From UBA5216 sp040081205 (GTDB lineage: Bacteria; Pseudomonadota; Gammaproteobacteria; Burkholderiales; SG8-41), in NCBI GenBank assembly GCA_040081205.1, contig JBEBHE010000050.1, positions 1 to 19,526 on the forward strand: a DNA stretch of 19,526 nucleotides. The letters run 5' to 3'. Shown in pieces: positions 1 to 7,482 of the stretch; the stretch's first letter is position 1; the number at the start of each line of letters is the position of its first letter. Position numbers and translations under genes: made by a program. A model generated the notes under the pieces. That model searched no databases. It saw nothing but the letters and a program-made list of their open reading frames with translations, and was not told where the DNA came from.

Positions 1-112
1 TAATTAAAGTGTATCAGTAAATTTGAATAATCGTGTCAGTTTATTTCGCTATCTACGCTAAAACGCAGGCCTTATGATTCGCGCCATCATTCAGTAGTGA
101 TAACGCACTTTT

Positions 113-120
113 GAAGGAGG
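113..120 (+). promoter_or_regulatory. Strong ribosome binding site for the pirin gene
   Basis: GAAGGAGG lies four bases before the ATG at 125. It is one of the best Shine-Dalgarno matches in the window and fixes the pirin start. The 112 bases before it are AT-rich at first; I found no convincing -35/-10 pair or other gene there. Confidence 0.8.
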
Positions 121-124
121 CGGT

Positions 125-823
125 ATGTTGATCCTGCGTAAAAGCGAAGACCGTGGCCACGCCAATCACGGCTGGCTAGACACCTGGCACACGTTTTCAT
201 TTGCTCAATACCATGACCCGGAACACATGGGCTTCGGTGACCTGCGGGTGATCAACGACGACCGTGTGCAGCCGGGCCAAGGCTTTGGCACGCACGGGCA
301 CCATGACATGGAGATCATCACGTATGTACTCGATGGCGCGCTGGAACACAAAGACAGTATGGGTAACGGTTCAGTGATTCGACCCGGCAACGTGCAGCGC
401 ATGAGTGCTGGGCGCGGCGTGCGCCACAGCGAATTCAATGCCTCTCAAACGGAACCGGTCCATCTGCTGCAGATATGGATTAAGCCCAACACTACCGGCA
501 TCGAACCCGGCTACGAAGAAAAGCATTTCACCGCCGATGAAAAACGCGGGCAGCTACGGCTGATTGCATCGATTGACGGCGCTGCCGGTTCGGTAAAAAT
601 TCATCAAAATGCGCGCTTGTTCGCGGTGTTGCTGGACCGCACCGACACGGTGACGCACACGCTCGCCACGGACCGCAGAGCGTATGTGCATGTGGCACGT
701 GGTGAAGTGAACGTCAATGGGCAGAAGCTTGCCGGTGGTGATGGCGCGCGAATCAGCAATGAACGCAGCATTGTGTTGAGTGACGCGGACAACGCAGAAG
801 TTTTGTTGTTCGACCTGGCTTAA
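125..823 (+). CDS. Pirin family protein (YhhW-like, cupin fold)
   Basis: A 232-residue bicupin of the normal length for bacterial pirins such as E. coli YhhW. Metal ligands are visible at the expected places: His57 and His59 (in GTHGHHDMEI), His101 and Glu103 (in GVRHSEF). These match the four-ligand iron/zinc site known for the family. Bacterial pirins can show quercetin 2,3-dioxygenase activity, but the physiological substrate is usually unknown and cannot be read from the sequence. The N-terminal motif around WHTFSFA and the GDLRVINDD segment are typical. There is no signal peptide, so it is cytoplasmic. A strong RBS at 113-120 supports the start. The quinone reductase gene follows after 29 bases on the same strand, a common pairing in proteobacteria that suggests a redox or electrophile-stress unit. 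Confidence 0.93.
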   Translation: MLILRKSEDRGHANHGWLDTWHTFSFAQYHDPEHMGFGDLRVINDDRVQPGQGFGTHGHHDMEIITYVLDGALEHKDSMGNGSVIRPGNVQRMSAGRGVRHSEFNASQTEPVHLLQIWIKPNTTGIEPGYEEKHFTADEKRGQLRLIASIDGAAGSVKIHQNARLFAVLLDRTDTVTHTLATDRRAYVHVARGEVNVNGQKLAGGDGARISNERSIVLSDADNAEVLLFDLA

Positions 824-852
824 ACCGTTTTTAATCAACGAAAGCAATTATC

Positions 853-1437
853 ATGAACAAAGTAGTAGTGGTGTATCACAGCGGTTACGGCCATACGGCG
901 GCCATCGCTAAAGCCGTTGTGCGCGGCGCGGCGGCTGTGGAAGGCGTAGAAGCGCAATTGATTTCGGTGACGGACATCAATCAGCATTGGGATGATCTGA
1001 ACCGGGCCGACGCGATTATTTTCGGCACGCCCACCTATATGGGCGGTGTGTCTGCGCCATTCAAAGCGTTTATGGACGCCAGCTCGAAAGTGTGGGCTAC
1101 CCAGGAATGGAAAGATAAAGTCGCTGCGGGATTTACCCACTCCGCCAGTCAGGGCGGCGACAAGTTCAATACCGTGACCCAGTTATTCACCTTTGCCATG
1201 CAGCATGGCATGATCTGGACCGGTCTCGGGTTGTTGCCTGGCAACAATTCCAGCAAAGGCAGCGTAAATGATTTGAACCGCCTCGGCAGTTCATGCGGTG
1301 CAATGACGCAATCCGGCGCTGATCAGGGCGCGGATGCCATTATCGACAGCGAGTTCAAAACCGCAGAGCACTTGGGCAGGCGCGTCGCAATGCTGACCTT
1401 GTCGTTAGCCGGAGATCGGACGCTTGCGGTGGCGTAA
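853..1437 (+). CDS. Flavodoxin-family NAD(P)H:quinone oxidoreductase (WrbA-like)
   Basis: A 194-residue flavodoxin-fold protein. The FMN phosphate-binding loop is SGYGHTAAIA at residues 10-19 and the second FMN loop is GTPTYMGGVSAPFK at about 58-71. WrbA-type enzymes reduce quinones by two electrons with NAD(P)H, which avoids semiquinone formation; that is the probable role. The length fits WrbA (about 198 residues), but the sequence around residues 105-165 looks less canonical, so flavodoxin/NADPH-dependent FMN reductase is the safer class. The RBS is weak (GAAAG). It follows the pirin gene by 29 bases and is probably cotranscribed. It converges on the Bug gene ending at 1468, with 30 bases between and no obvious terminator hairpin. 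Confidence 0.88.
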   Translation: MNKVVVVYHSGYGHTAAIAKAVVRGAAAVEGVEAQLISVTDINQHWDDLNRADAIIFGTPTYMGGVSAPFKAFMDASSKVWATQEWKDKVAAGFTHSASQGGDKFNTVTQLFTFAMQHGMIWTGLGLLPGNNSSKGSVNDLNRLGSSCGAMTQSGADQGADAIIDSEFKTAEHLGRRVAMLTLSLAGDRTLAVA

Positions 1438-1467
1438 ACGTCCTCGAACCCGATCGGTCGCCGCGCA

Positions 1468-2424
1468 TCAATTCGCCCGCATGCCGGACGAATGGATGAC
1501 CTTTTCCCATTTCAGCATTTCGCTGCGAACGAATGCATCGAATTGCTGCGGCGTACTGGTCTGCACTTCGGCGCCGATCGCAGTGTAGCGTTCGCGCATA
1601 TCGGGCAAGATGAGCTGTCGTACCACGATTTGATTCAACCGCTCGATGATATGACGCGGCGTGGTGCCGGGCGCGATCAGTCCGTTCCAGATATTTGCCT
1701 GATAGCCGGGCAAGGTTTCGGCGATAGCGGGCACATCGGGTGCGAGCGTGGAGCGTTGCGTACCGGTCGTGCCCAGCGCTTTTAATTTGCCGGTGCGCAC
1801 GTGCGGCAGCACGGAGGTCAGACTCGCCATCGCCGTATGCACGTGGCCGCCAATGACATCCGTGGTGGCTTGCGGTGTGGATTTGTAGGCGACATGAACC
1901 AGTTTGATGCCCGCCATCAGATTGAGCAGTTCTCCGGCGAAATGGTTGGGCGAGCCGTTGCCGGAAGTGGCGTAATAAATTTGGCCCTCGCGTGACTTTG
2001 CATAAGCAATTAGTGTTTGCATATTGTCGGCCGGCATGCCGTTGAACGCCACCAGCAGCATCGGCGTTGAACTGGTGAGGCTGATCGATGCCAGATCCTT
2101 GGCTGTATCGAACGGCATTTTTTTCATAACGCCCGGATTAGTGGCGTGGCCGTTGGCCACCCACAGCAACGTATGTCCGTCGCCGGGCGCGCGCGCAGCG
2201 ATCTCCGACCCGAGCAGGCCGCTTGCGCCCGGACGATTGTCGATAATAACCGGCTGGCCCAATACGCTGGCCAGTCGCGCTCCGACCAAGCGGCTGAGAA
2301 TATCGGCATTACCACCGGCCCCGTAGGGCACGATCAGACGGATAGGGCGCGTGGGATAGTGGTCCGCAGCGAGGACTGGCAAGATCATGGCGGAGATCAA
2401 AAGGGCTGTTATCCCGTGCCTCAT
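1468..2424 (-). CDS. Bug/TctC family tripartite tricarboxylate receptor, periplasmic
   Basis: A 318-residue extracytoplasmic solute receptor. From ATG 2424 the protein begins with a Sec signal peptide (MRHGITALLISAMILPVLAA), cleaved before DHYPTRPIRLIVPYGAGG. Family hallmarks follow: the VPYGAGGNADI loop, IIDNRPGASG, a GHTLL version of the usual GYTLL, and HVAYKSTPQA in place of the usual HVPYKG. Bug receptors bind carboxylates or related polar ligands by a two-lobe closure and hand them to TctA/TctB permeases; the ligand cannot be predicted here. The frame stays open upstream to ATG 2517, which would overlap the previous gene and destroy the signal peptide. ATG 2451 lacks an RBS, while AGGTG precedes ATG 2424. 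It is the second gene of a tandem pair, 50 bases after the first. Confidence 0.9.
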   Translation of the reverse strand: MRHGITALLISAMILPVLAADHYPTRPIRLIVPYGAGGNADILSRLVGARLASVLGQPVIIDNRPGASGLLGSEIAARAPGDGHTLLWVANGHATNPGVMKKMPFDTAKDLASISLTSSTPMLLVAFNGMPADNMQTLIAYAKSREGQIYYATSGNGSPNHFAGELLNLMAGIKLVHVAYKSTPQATTDVIGGHVHTAMASLTSVLPHVRTGKLKALGTTGTQRSTLAPDVPAIAETLPGYQANIWNGLIAPGTTPRHIIERLNQIVVRQLILPDMRERYTAIGAEVQTSTPQQFDAFVRSEMLKWEKVIHSSGMRAN

Positions 2425-2474
2425 AAACACCTGTTTTAAAATAAAAAACATACCATGAGAATGGAATGGCACTT

Positions 2475-3428
2475 TCAGTTGATGCGCGCGCCGGTCGTCT
2501 TGACTACCTGTGCCCATTTCTCGAGATCAGCGGCGATCAGCTTCGCCATATCCTGCGGTGTGCCGGTAAGCGTATCAACACCTTGATCGGATAGCTTTGC
2601 TTTGATGTCAGGCAAAGCGAGAATGGCGCTGATTTCACGGTTCAAACGATCGACGATATCGGCGGGTGTGTTCGCCGGCGCAAATAACGCGTACCACAGT
2701 TCTGCTGAAAATCCAGGCACGGTTTCCGCGATGGCGGGAACGTCCGGCACGGCCGGCGAGCGGCGTGTACCGGTGACGGCTATCGCGCGTAAGCGCCCGG
2801 AGCGTATATGCGGCACGACGGTAAGGGCCGAGGCAAACGACATCACGATTTGTCCGCCGATTAACTCGGTGACCGCGAGAGATGTGCCTTTGTACGGCAC
2901 ATGCACCAGTGACGTGCTGGTCATCATCCCGAGCAGCGCACCCGCGAGATGGCCGAGAGAACCGTTACCGGATGAGCCGTTGGTTAACATATCAGGCTTG
3001 GCGCGTGCCAGTGTCAAAAACGCTTTCATCGTATGCACCGGCAACGACGGATGCACAACAAGAATCAGCGGACTGGTGCCGATTTGCGTGATTGGCGCCA
3101 GGTCTTTTGCCACGTCGAAAGGCAGCTTGCGATACAAATGCGGATTGATGGTTATCGCATTCGGCAGCATGATCAGCGTATAGCCGTCGGGCGGCGATTT
3201 CACCACGAGTTCGGTGCCGACGATGGTGTTGGCGCCAGGGCGGTTTTCGACGACAACCTGCTGCGCCAACCGTGAGGTGAGCGAGGCCGCGAGAATGCGC
3301 GACAGGGTGTCGTTGCCCCCGCCGGGCGCGAACGGTGAGATGATACGCACAGATTTCGCAGGCCACGATTGCGCTGTTGCGCCGGCAGCTATCATGGAAA
3401 GTGACAGGATGATGAACAGGTGTCGCAT
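2475..3428 (-). CDS. Bug/TctC family tripartite tricarboxylate receptor, periplasmic
   Basis: About 317 residues from ATG 3428 (ATG 3437 is the alternative; AAGG is spaced well only for 3428). The signal peptide MRHLFIILSLSMIAAGATAQ precedes SWPAKSVRIISPFAPGGGNDTLSR. It shows the Bug signatures SPFAPGG, VVENRPGANT, GYTLIMLPNA and HVPYKGTSLA, ending in the family's usual amphipathic C-terminal helix. It is the first gene of a two-receptor unit with the gene ending at 1468. The frame is open further upstream to 3587, but that would overlap the divergent YqhA-like gene and bury the signal peptide, so it is rejected. The 132 bases between 3429 and 3560 must hold divergent promoters. The ligand is unknown. 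Confidence 0.9.
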   Translation of the reverse strand: MRHLFIILSLSMIAAGATAQSWPAKSVRIISPFAPGGGNDTLSRILAASLTSRLAQQVVVENRPGANTIVGTELVVKSPPDGYTLIMLPNAITINPHLYRKLPFDVAKDLAPITQIGTSPLILVVHPSLPVHTMKAFLTLARAKPDMLTNGSSGNGSLGHLAGALLGMMTSTSLVHVPYKGTSLAVTELIGGQIVMSFASALTVVPHIRSGRLRAIAVTGTRRSPAVPDVPAIAETVPGFSAELWYALFAPANTPADIVDRLNREISAILALPDIKAKLSDQGVDTLTGTPQDMAKLIAADLEKWAQVVKTTGARIN

Positions 3429-3560
3429 GGTCGGCATGCCTTGGGCAGGTCGGGTTGCAATGTTCGTGGAAGTGGTCACAATATAGCGCGTTTTGGTATT
3501 CGTGTTGCAAGCGGCACATGCGTCAATATGGTTAACCGGTAAACAGGAAAAGAGCGTGAT

Positions 3561-4112
3561 ATGAGCGAACAACAACCGAAAGCACAACGCAGACGAGGCG
3601 ACATGCTGCGCCCGCTGCCGCGCTGGATATTCATGAGCCGCTGGTTACAAGCGCCGCTCTATATCGGGCTCATTGTCGCGCAGGCTCTGTATGTGTGGCA
3701 ATTCTGGCACGAGTTGGTCGGGCTTGTGCAGAAGATGACGGTCAGCAACATTTCCGAAAACGACATCATGCTAATTGTGCTGGGCCTGATCGACGTGGTG
3801 ATGATTTCGAATCTGCTGGTCATGGTCATCGTCGGCGGCTGGGAGACCTTCGTGTCACGGCTCGATCTGGAGGATCACCCCGATCAGCCGGAATGGCTGT
3901 CACATGTGAATGCCGGCGTGCTCAAGGTCAAGCTGGCGACGGCGATCATCGGCATTTCGTCGATACACCTGCTCAAGACGTTCATCAATGCCGCGCAATA
4001 TGACGTGAAGACATTGACGGCGCAGACCGTCATTCATCTGACGTTTGTGTTGTCGGCGGTAGCGATTGCGTACACCGAACGTCTCACGCATCCGCCTGAA
4101 AAAACGCATTGA
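3561..4112 (+). CDS. TIGR00645/UPF0114 (YqhA) family inner-membrane protein
   Basis: A 183-residue integral membrane protein of the YqhA family, whose function is not established. After a basic cytoplasmic N-terminus (residues 1-30, containing PRWIFMSRWLQAPLY, a strongly conserved family segment) there are about four hydrophobic segments: roughly 30-50, 66-92 (IMLIVLGLIDVVMISNLLVMVIVGGWE), 117-137 and 150-168. The DLEDHPDQPEWLSHVNAG loop is characteristic of the family. The ATG at 3561 has AGGA and GAG upstream; internal Met15 and Met25 are possible shorter starts. It diverges from the Bug pair and converges on the Hpt protein gene, with 19 bases between the two stop codons. Confidence 0.9.
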   Translation: MSEQQPKAQRRRGDMLRPLPRWIFMSRWLQAPLYIGLIVAQALYVWQFWHELVGLVQKMTVSNISENDIMLIVLGLIDVVMISNLLVMVIVGGWETFVSRLDLEDHPDQPEWLSHVNAGVLKVKLATAIIGISSIHLLKTFINAAQYDVKTLTAQTVIHLTFVLSAVAIAYTERLTHPPEKTH

Positions 4113-4131
4113 CCGGCAGGCGAAGTATTAT

Positions 4132-6714
4132 CTAGGCTTTGTTCTTGAGCGCTGCGATGTGACCCGCCAGACTGCGGTGCAGCGCGCTGGCTTCGGCCAT
4201 GCTTTCGTGCATCATGTCGGCGATTTCCCGTAGTCTTGAATTGGCCATCGCGCTCGTCGACGTCTGAGTGCCGATTTCTTCGATCAGGCCGGTGAGCCAG
4301 GCCAACCGGTCGCCCAGATCCGCGAGTGCCTGATCGCACTGGCTTGCGGGTGAATGTGGCGCTATCGCTTCCGGCGTGGTAAGCGTTTCTGCTGGCCCTG
4401 CAACATCCGCAAGAGGCTGCATCGAAACGGTCAGGTATTCGGATGCTGTAGCGGACGCGTCCGGTGGGATAGCGTTCACCGTATTGGAGGGCGCGGTGGG
4501 TTCGATTACCGGCAGTACTTCGGCGGCGGCGTGTTCGCCGCGCATTTCGCGCGCGCGCGCTGCAATGCCGCCGGCCTCGATACCGGGCTCTGCTTCCCCC
4601 TGCAAAGCGTATGCCCATTCCGAAAGAAGTTCACGGGCATCTCTTGCCAAAGTCAGCAATTCAGGCGTGGCGGTGAGAGATTGCGACCGCCAGTGATTCA
4701 TCACCTGTTCCATTTCCCAGGCGCATTCGCCAAAGGCGGACAAGCCCACCATGCGTGCACTGCCTTTCAGCGTGTGGAACGCGCGGCGCACGCTTAGCAG
4801 CGCGTCATGGTCATCGGCGCGATGGCGCAACTGTGCCTCGCTGGCCTCGATAACCGCGAGCACTTCGTTGGCTTCTTCGAGAAATACGTCAAGCATTTCG
4901 CGGTCGAGTCCGTCACGCGGGGGCAGCGCGGGCACGACAGGTGCTGCGGCCGGCGTTGCAGGCGCGGCTACCGGCAGCGATTGGGTAAGCGTGAGAATGG
5001 CGTCGTTGCCCGCTTGTTGCTCGTAGCGCGTAAAGAACATGTTGACCGCGCGCTCTGCGGGAATTTTTCCCTGCTGGCATGGCTCCAGATAAAAGCCGAG
5101 ACTGCTGAGACCTTCCGCGACCCATTCGATATCCTGATTCAGGCTGGGGTGTGCGGGAATGGCACAGCGCTCGATCAGGCGCTGGCATAACGTCGCCAGC
5201 CTTGCCGCGCGACGTTGATTGGAAACCTGAAATACGCCGCTGACCTGGCGCAGGGTGCTCGCCAGGGGCACCAGTGTGTCATGCCGGGTGCGATCACGGG
5301 TAAAGGCTTCGACCGTTTTTTCTATCTGGCCGAGACTTTTCAGTATTTCGCGCGCCGTCGCAATGCGTAGCTTCTCTTCATTGACCTTTTGCACAATGTC
5401 CGCGCGCAGGCCCGGTGGCGAGGTGGTAGCGGCTTTCCCGCGTGTGGCGTCGGTGAGCCAGCCGCGCATGATCGCGACCTGTTGTTCAAGATCGTCGGGT
5501 AGTGCACCGAAGTGCTGAACAATGCTTTCCGCCATTAACAACGCGGCGGCCATTTCGAGCGACATGATCTGGCCGTCGAGCGGATAGGGGTCGGGCAGAT
5601 CCGCGGTAGCCGCGCTGATGGCTTCGAGTAACTGCACCAGCGGCGCGTTACCGAGTTCGCGCGATTTTTCCGTCAGTGGCGTCAGCATCTCGCGGAAACG
5701 TTCCAGCCGCTTCGGTTCGGCGGAGGCATACTCCGTCCAGGTGTCTTTGATGTTGTCGAGGCGCGCTTGCACGTCGTCGAGCTTGGGTTTGAGGCGGCTC
5801 GCGGCGTTGGCGCCAGCGGCTTGCGCCATGGGCAGCAAGCTGTCGAGGTCAAAACGCGCGCGTACCTCGCCCACGCGCCCGGCACTCGAGCGCGAAACGG
5901 CAATGGCATAGAGTACGTCACGTTGCACCAGGGTGGTGTCGGCATCCGGTTTCGCAGCCAGATCTCGCAGCAAAAAATCAATGCGGCTGCATACCGGCTT
6001 TACGCGGGCGATCCAATCGGCTTGTTGCGGATCGGGCAGGGCGTCGATCGCAGCTTCAATCAACACCATACTTGCCCACCACAATCCACGCGGCTCAGGC
6101 AATCGCGCACTGATTTTGTGCAATGTGTCGAGCACGTCGCGCAGTTGTCTAAGCCCATCGGGCTTGGCACTTTCTTTCAGCCAGCCGAGCAGACCGCGCT
6201 GGTAACGCGAGCGCAGTTCTTTGAGTAGTGCCGGCAGCACCGCGGGTGTGATGTCGCGCGGTTCGGCGTGCGCGGGTGTTTCGCATTTGGTATCGGGAAA
6301 GAACAGGTCTTTTTCGGTGGCGGATTCATTGCCGCTGACACGTGCAAGCTCACGATACGCCGGGAAGATGCGCAGTGGTATGTTGGCGCTGCCAGCGGCG
6401 ACATCGGCGACAAATTCACGCAGTGTGGTGACAGCGCGGCTAATGCTTTCGATTTCCGCCTTGTCCGCCGCACCAGAGCGCATAGCGTTGCGCAACGCGG
6501 CTTCCAATTCCAAAGCGTAGCGGGTGGCGCCCTCTAGCCGCACTATGCGCAGCGCGCCGTACACCTGATGAAATTGCAATGGGCAAGCCGCCAGTGCGGC
6601 ATTACCCGCGACCTGCGCAACGTGCTTGGTCATTGCCTCCTGCGCCAGCGCCAGTGTGGCGTCGATTTGCGGACGGACCAGCGACAGCAGGCTGGCGCGA
6701 TTGTCGGCGCTCAT
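4132..6714 (-). CDS. ChpA/PilL-like Hpt-domain protein lacking the histidine kinase domain
   Basis: An 860-residue soluble protein related to the N-terminal half of the type IV pilus chemosensory kinase ChpA/PilL. Residues 1-130 resemble the ChpA N-terminal Hpt-like bundle (FHQVYGALRIVRLEGATRYA) but have no phosphorylatable HxxKGxA motif. The middle is a long helical region, followed by an Ala/Pro linker at about 580-600. A canonical Hpt domain spans about 600-700 with phospho-acceptor His647 in AFHTLKGSARMVG. The tail from 700 to 860 is low-complexity and then a coiled coil. There is no dimerisation, CheA ATPase or CheW-like domain, although family ChpA proteins run to about 2,000 residues. 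The gene overlaps the upstream PilG-like regulator by 4 nt (ATGA), so the two are translationally coupled. It probably acts as a phosphotransfer or phosphate-sink protein. The paralogue assignment is by eye. Confidence 0.8.
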   Translation of the reverse strand: MSADNRASLLSLVRPQIDATLALAQEAMTKHVAQVAGNAALAACPLQFHQVYGALRIVRLEGATRYALELEAALRNAMRSGAADKAEIESISRAVTTLREFVADVAAGSANIPLRIFPAYRELARVSGNESATEKDLFFPDTKCETPAHAEPRDITPAVLPALLKELRSRYQRGLLGWLKESAKPDGLRQLRDVLDTLHKISARLPEPRGLWWASMVLIEAAIDALPDPQQADWIARVKPVCSRIDFLLRDLAAKPDADTTLVQRDVLYAIAVSRSSAGRVGEVRARFDLDSLLPMAQAAGANAASRLKPKLDDVQARLDNIKDTWTEYASAEPKRLERFREMLTPLTEKSRELGNAPLVQLLEAISAATADLPDPYPLDGQIMSLEMAAALLMAESIVQHFGALPDDLEQQVAIMRGWLTDATRGKAATTSPPGLRADIVQKVNEEKLRIATAREILKSLGQIEKTVEAFTRDRTRHDTLVPLASTLRQVSGVFQVSNQRRAARLATLCQRLIERCAIPAHPSLNQDIEWVAEGLSSLGFYLEPCQQGKIPAERAVNMFFTRYEQQAGNDAILTLTQSLPVAAPATPAAAPVVPALPPRDGLDREMLDVFLEEANEVLAVIEASEAQLRHRADDHDALLSVRRAFHTLKGSARMVGLSAFGECAWEMEQVMNHWRSQSLTATPELLTLARDARELLSEWAYALQGEAEPGIEAGGIAARAREMRGEHAAAEVLPVIEPTAPSNTVNAIPPDASATASEYLTVSMQPLADVAGPAETLTTPEAIAPHSPASQCDQALADLGDRLAWLTGLIEEIGTQTSTSAMANSRLREIADMMHESMAEASALHRSLAGHIAALKNKA

Positions 6715-7133
6715 GCGTCAGCCGCTGCGCTTGATTGCGCGACCGATTGTGCGCTAAGTTGGGATTTCACTGCCGTGAGCAGGCCGTCACGCGTGAACGG
6801 TTTTGTTAAATACTGGTCTGAACCGGCAATACGGCCGCGTGCGCGATCAAATACGCCGTCTTTGCTGGAGAGCATGATGACCGGTGTGCTGGCATAAGCC
6901 GGGTTTTGTTTAACGATGTGGCAGGTTTGATAACCGTCAAGCTTGGGCATCATGATATCCACGAGAATCACATCGGGATCGTGGTCGCAGATTTTCGCCA
7001 GTGCATCGAAACCGTCGCTGGCCATGATGACTTCGAATCCCGCCTGTTTCAGAAAAATTTCAGCACTGCGGCGTATGGTTTCGCTGTCATCCACTACCAG
7101 CACACGCTGGATTTCCGGTTCGTTTGGGGTCAA
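6711..7133 (-). CDS. PilG-like single-domain response regulator
   Basis: A 140-residue CheY-type receiver with every key residue: acidic pair Asp15-Asp16, phospho-acceptor Asp59 in VDIMMPKLDGYQTC, Ser89-Ser90 at the switch position and Lys111 in TKPF. The stretches DGFDALAKI, MMPKLDGYQTC, TPVIMLSSKDG and GSDQYLTKPF closely resemble Pseudomonas PilG, the regulator that links the Chp chemosensory system to pilus extension. There is no output domain; residues 125-140 are a short Ala/Ser tail. The start is TTG at 7133 with GGTG upstream; no ATG lies before the receiver core. It is the first gene of a unit with the coupled Hpt protein. The other Chp genes (pilH, pilI, pilJ) are not nearby. Confidence 0.85.
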   Translation of the reverse strand: MTPNEPEIQRVLVVDDSETIRRSAEIFLKQAGFEVIMASDGFDALAKICDHDPDVILVDIMMPKLDGYQTCHIVKQNPAYASTPVIMLSSKDGVFDRARGRIAGSDQYLTKPFTRDGLLTAVKSQLSAQSVAQSSAAADA

Positions 7134-7409
7134 GTTAGCACCACAGATAAGGTCATATTTTTGTATGATAGCCGCAATGGTGTGAACGCCAGCCTTGCGC
7201 TTTTATTGAACATGTTCAAATTTGCTGCCTGCTTGTCGCTGAAATTCGGTTAACAAACTTCTGATTAGGCACTTTAAGTTTTACACTATCGTCGTTGATT
7301 ATAAAAGATAAAATATATTCAGGTGTGGCACTTTTTCACGAAGTGGCGGCGCTTGTGGCCGGAAAAGCAACTCTGGGCGGCAAAAGCGATATCCCTATTT
7401 TTATAAATA
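7134..7409. other. AT-rich divergent intergenic region between the PilG-like and FIST genes
   Basis: This stretch carries no convincing protein gene on either strand. It contains the perfect palindrome at 7206-7219, AT-rich runs at about 7261-7320 with several imperfect promoter-like hexamers (TTTACA, TTGATT, TATATT) in spacings too poor for me to name one promoter, and a GC-richer patch at 7325-7390 containing short complementary arms (CACTT and AAGTG around 7329-7343). If transcription of the FIST gene starts in the AT-rich part, the patch would be a leader of roughly 100-160 nt. I could not match it to a known riboswitch. Confidence 0.5.
7206..7219. promoter_or_regulatory. 14-bp perfect palindrome, candidate operator
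   Basis: TTGAACATGTTCAA is a perfect inverted repeat, 73 bases upstream of the PilG-like start codon and about 260 bases upstream of the FIST gene. Its position suits a dimeric repressor or activator site for the - strand unit. The inner half-sites GAAC/GTTC resemble Gram-positive LexA boxes but have the wrong spacing, and proteobacterial LexA uses a different consensus, so no regulator is named. Confidence 0.35.
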
Positions 7410-7430
7410 ATGTTTAAAAACAAATACTTA
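7403..7430 (-). repeat. 28-nt AT-rich dispersed repeat, copy 1
   Basis: One of three near-identical copies in the window (others at 13685-13712 and 16570-16597). In the + reading it contains TTTAAAAACAAATACTTA (7413-7430), identical over all 18 bases to copy 3 in reverse complement. It differs from copy 2 at 2 of 28 positions and from copy 3 at 3 of 28. This copy starts the small ORF at 7410. All three copies lie within or immediately beside intergenic DNA. The strand is given so that the consensus reads TAAGTATTTGTTTTT. Confidence 0.7.
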
Positions 7431-7481
7431 ATTATTTTTCCGTTGGTTTTCTTATCGCTGTGCCAGAAAGCGACGCCTTGA
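7410..7481 (+). CDS. Possible small hydrophobic leader peptide (23 residues)
   Basis: An ATG inside repeat copy 1 opens a 23-codon frame beginning MFKNKYLIIFPLVFLSLC and closing with TGA at 7479-7481, one base before the ATG of the FIST gene (TGATATG). It looks like a bare signal-peptide or membrane-leader sequence: two lysines, a hydrophobic core, then a Cys. It shares its first seven residues (MFKN-YL) with the signal peptide of the Bug protein starting at 13705. It has no recognisable RBS. It may be a translational-coupling leader for the FIST gene, a decayed 5' end of a lost gene, or a chance frame within the repeat. Expression is unproven. Confidence 0.3.
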   Translation: MFKNKYLIIFPLVFLSLCQKATP

Positions 7482-7482
7482 T

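Noticed and set aside
2425..2517. Longer N-terminus for the Bug gene ending at 1468
   Set aside because: It would overlap the upstream Bug gene, place about 31 polar residues before a normal signal peptide, and has no RBS.
4034..4618. A 194-codon - strand frame overlapping the 3' ends of the Hpt and YqhA genes
   Set aside because: It is Arg/Gly-rich, overlaps two supported genes and has no recognisable motif. I considered it as a frameshifted C-terminal continuation of the Hpt protein, but it contains no kinase-like sequence.
7320..7400. Possible riboswitch in the FIST leader
   Set aside because: Only short complementary arms are visible and none of the conserved cores I know (cyclic di-GMP, glycine, cobalamin, SAH, guanidine) can be matched.
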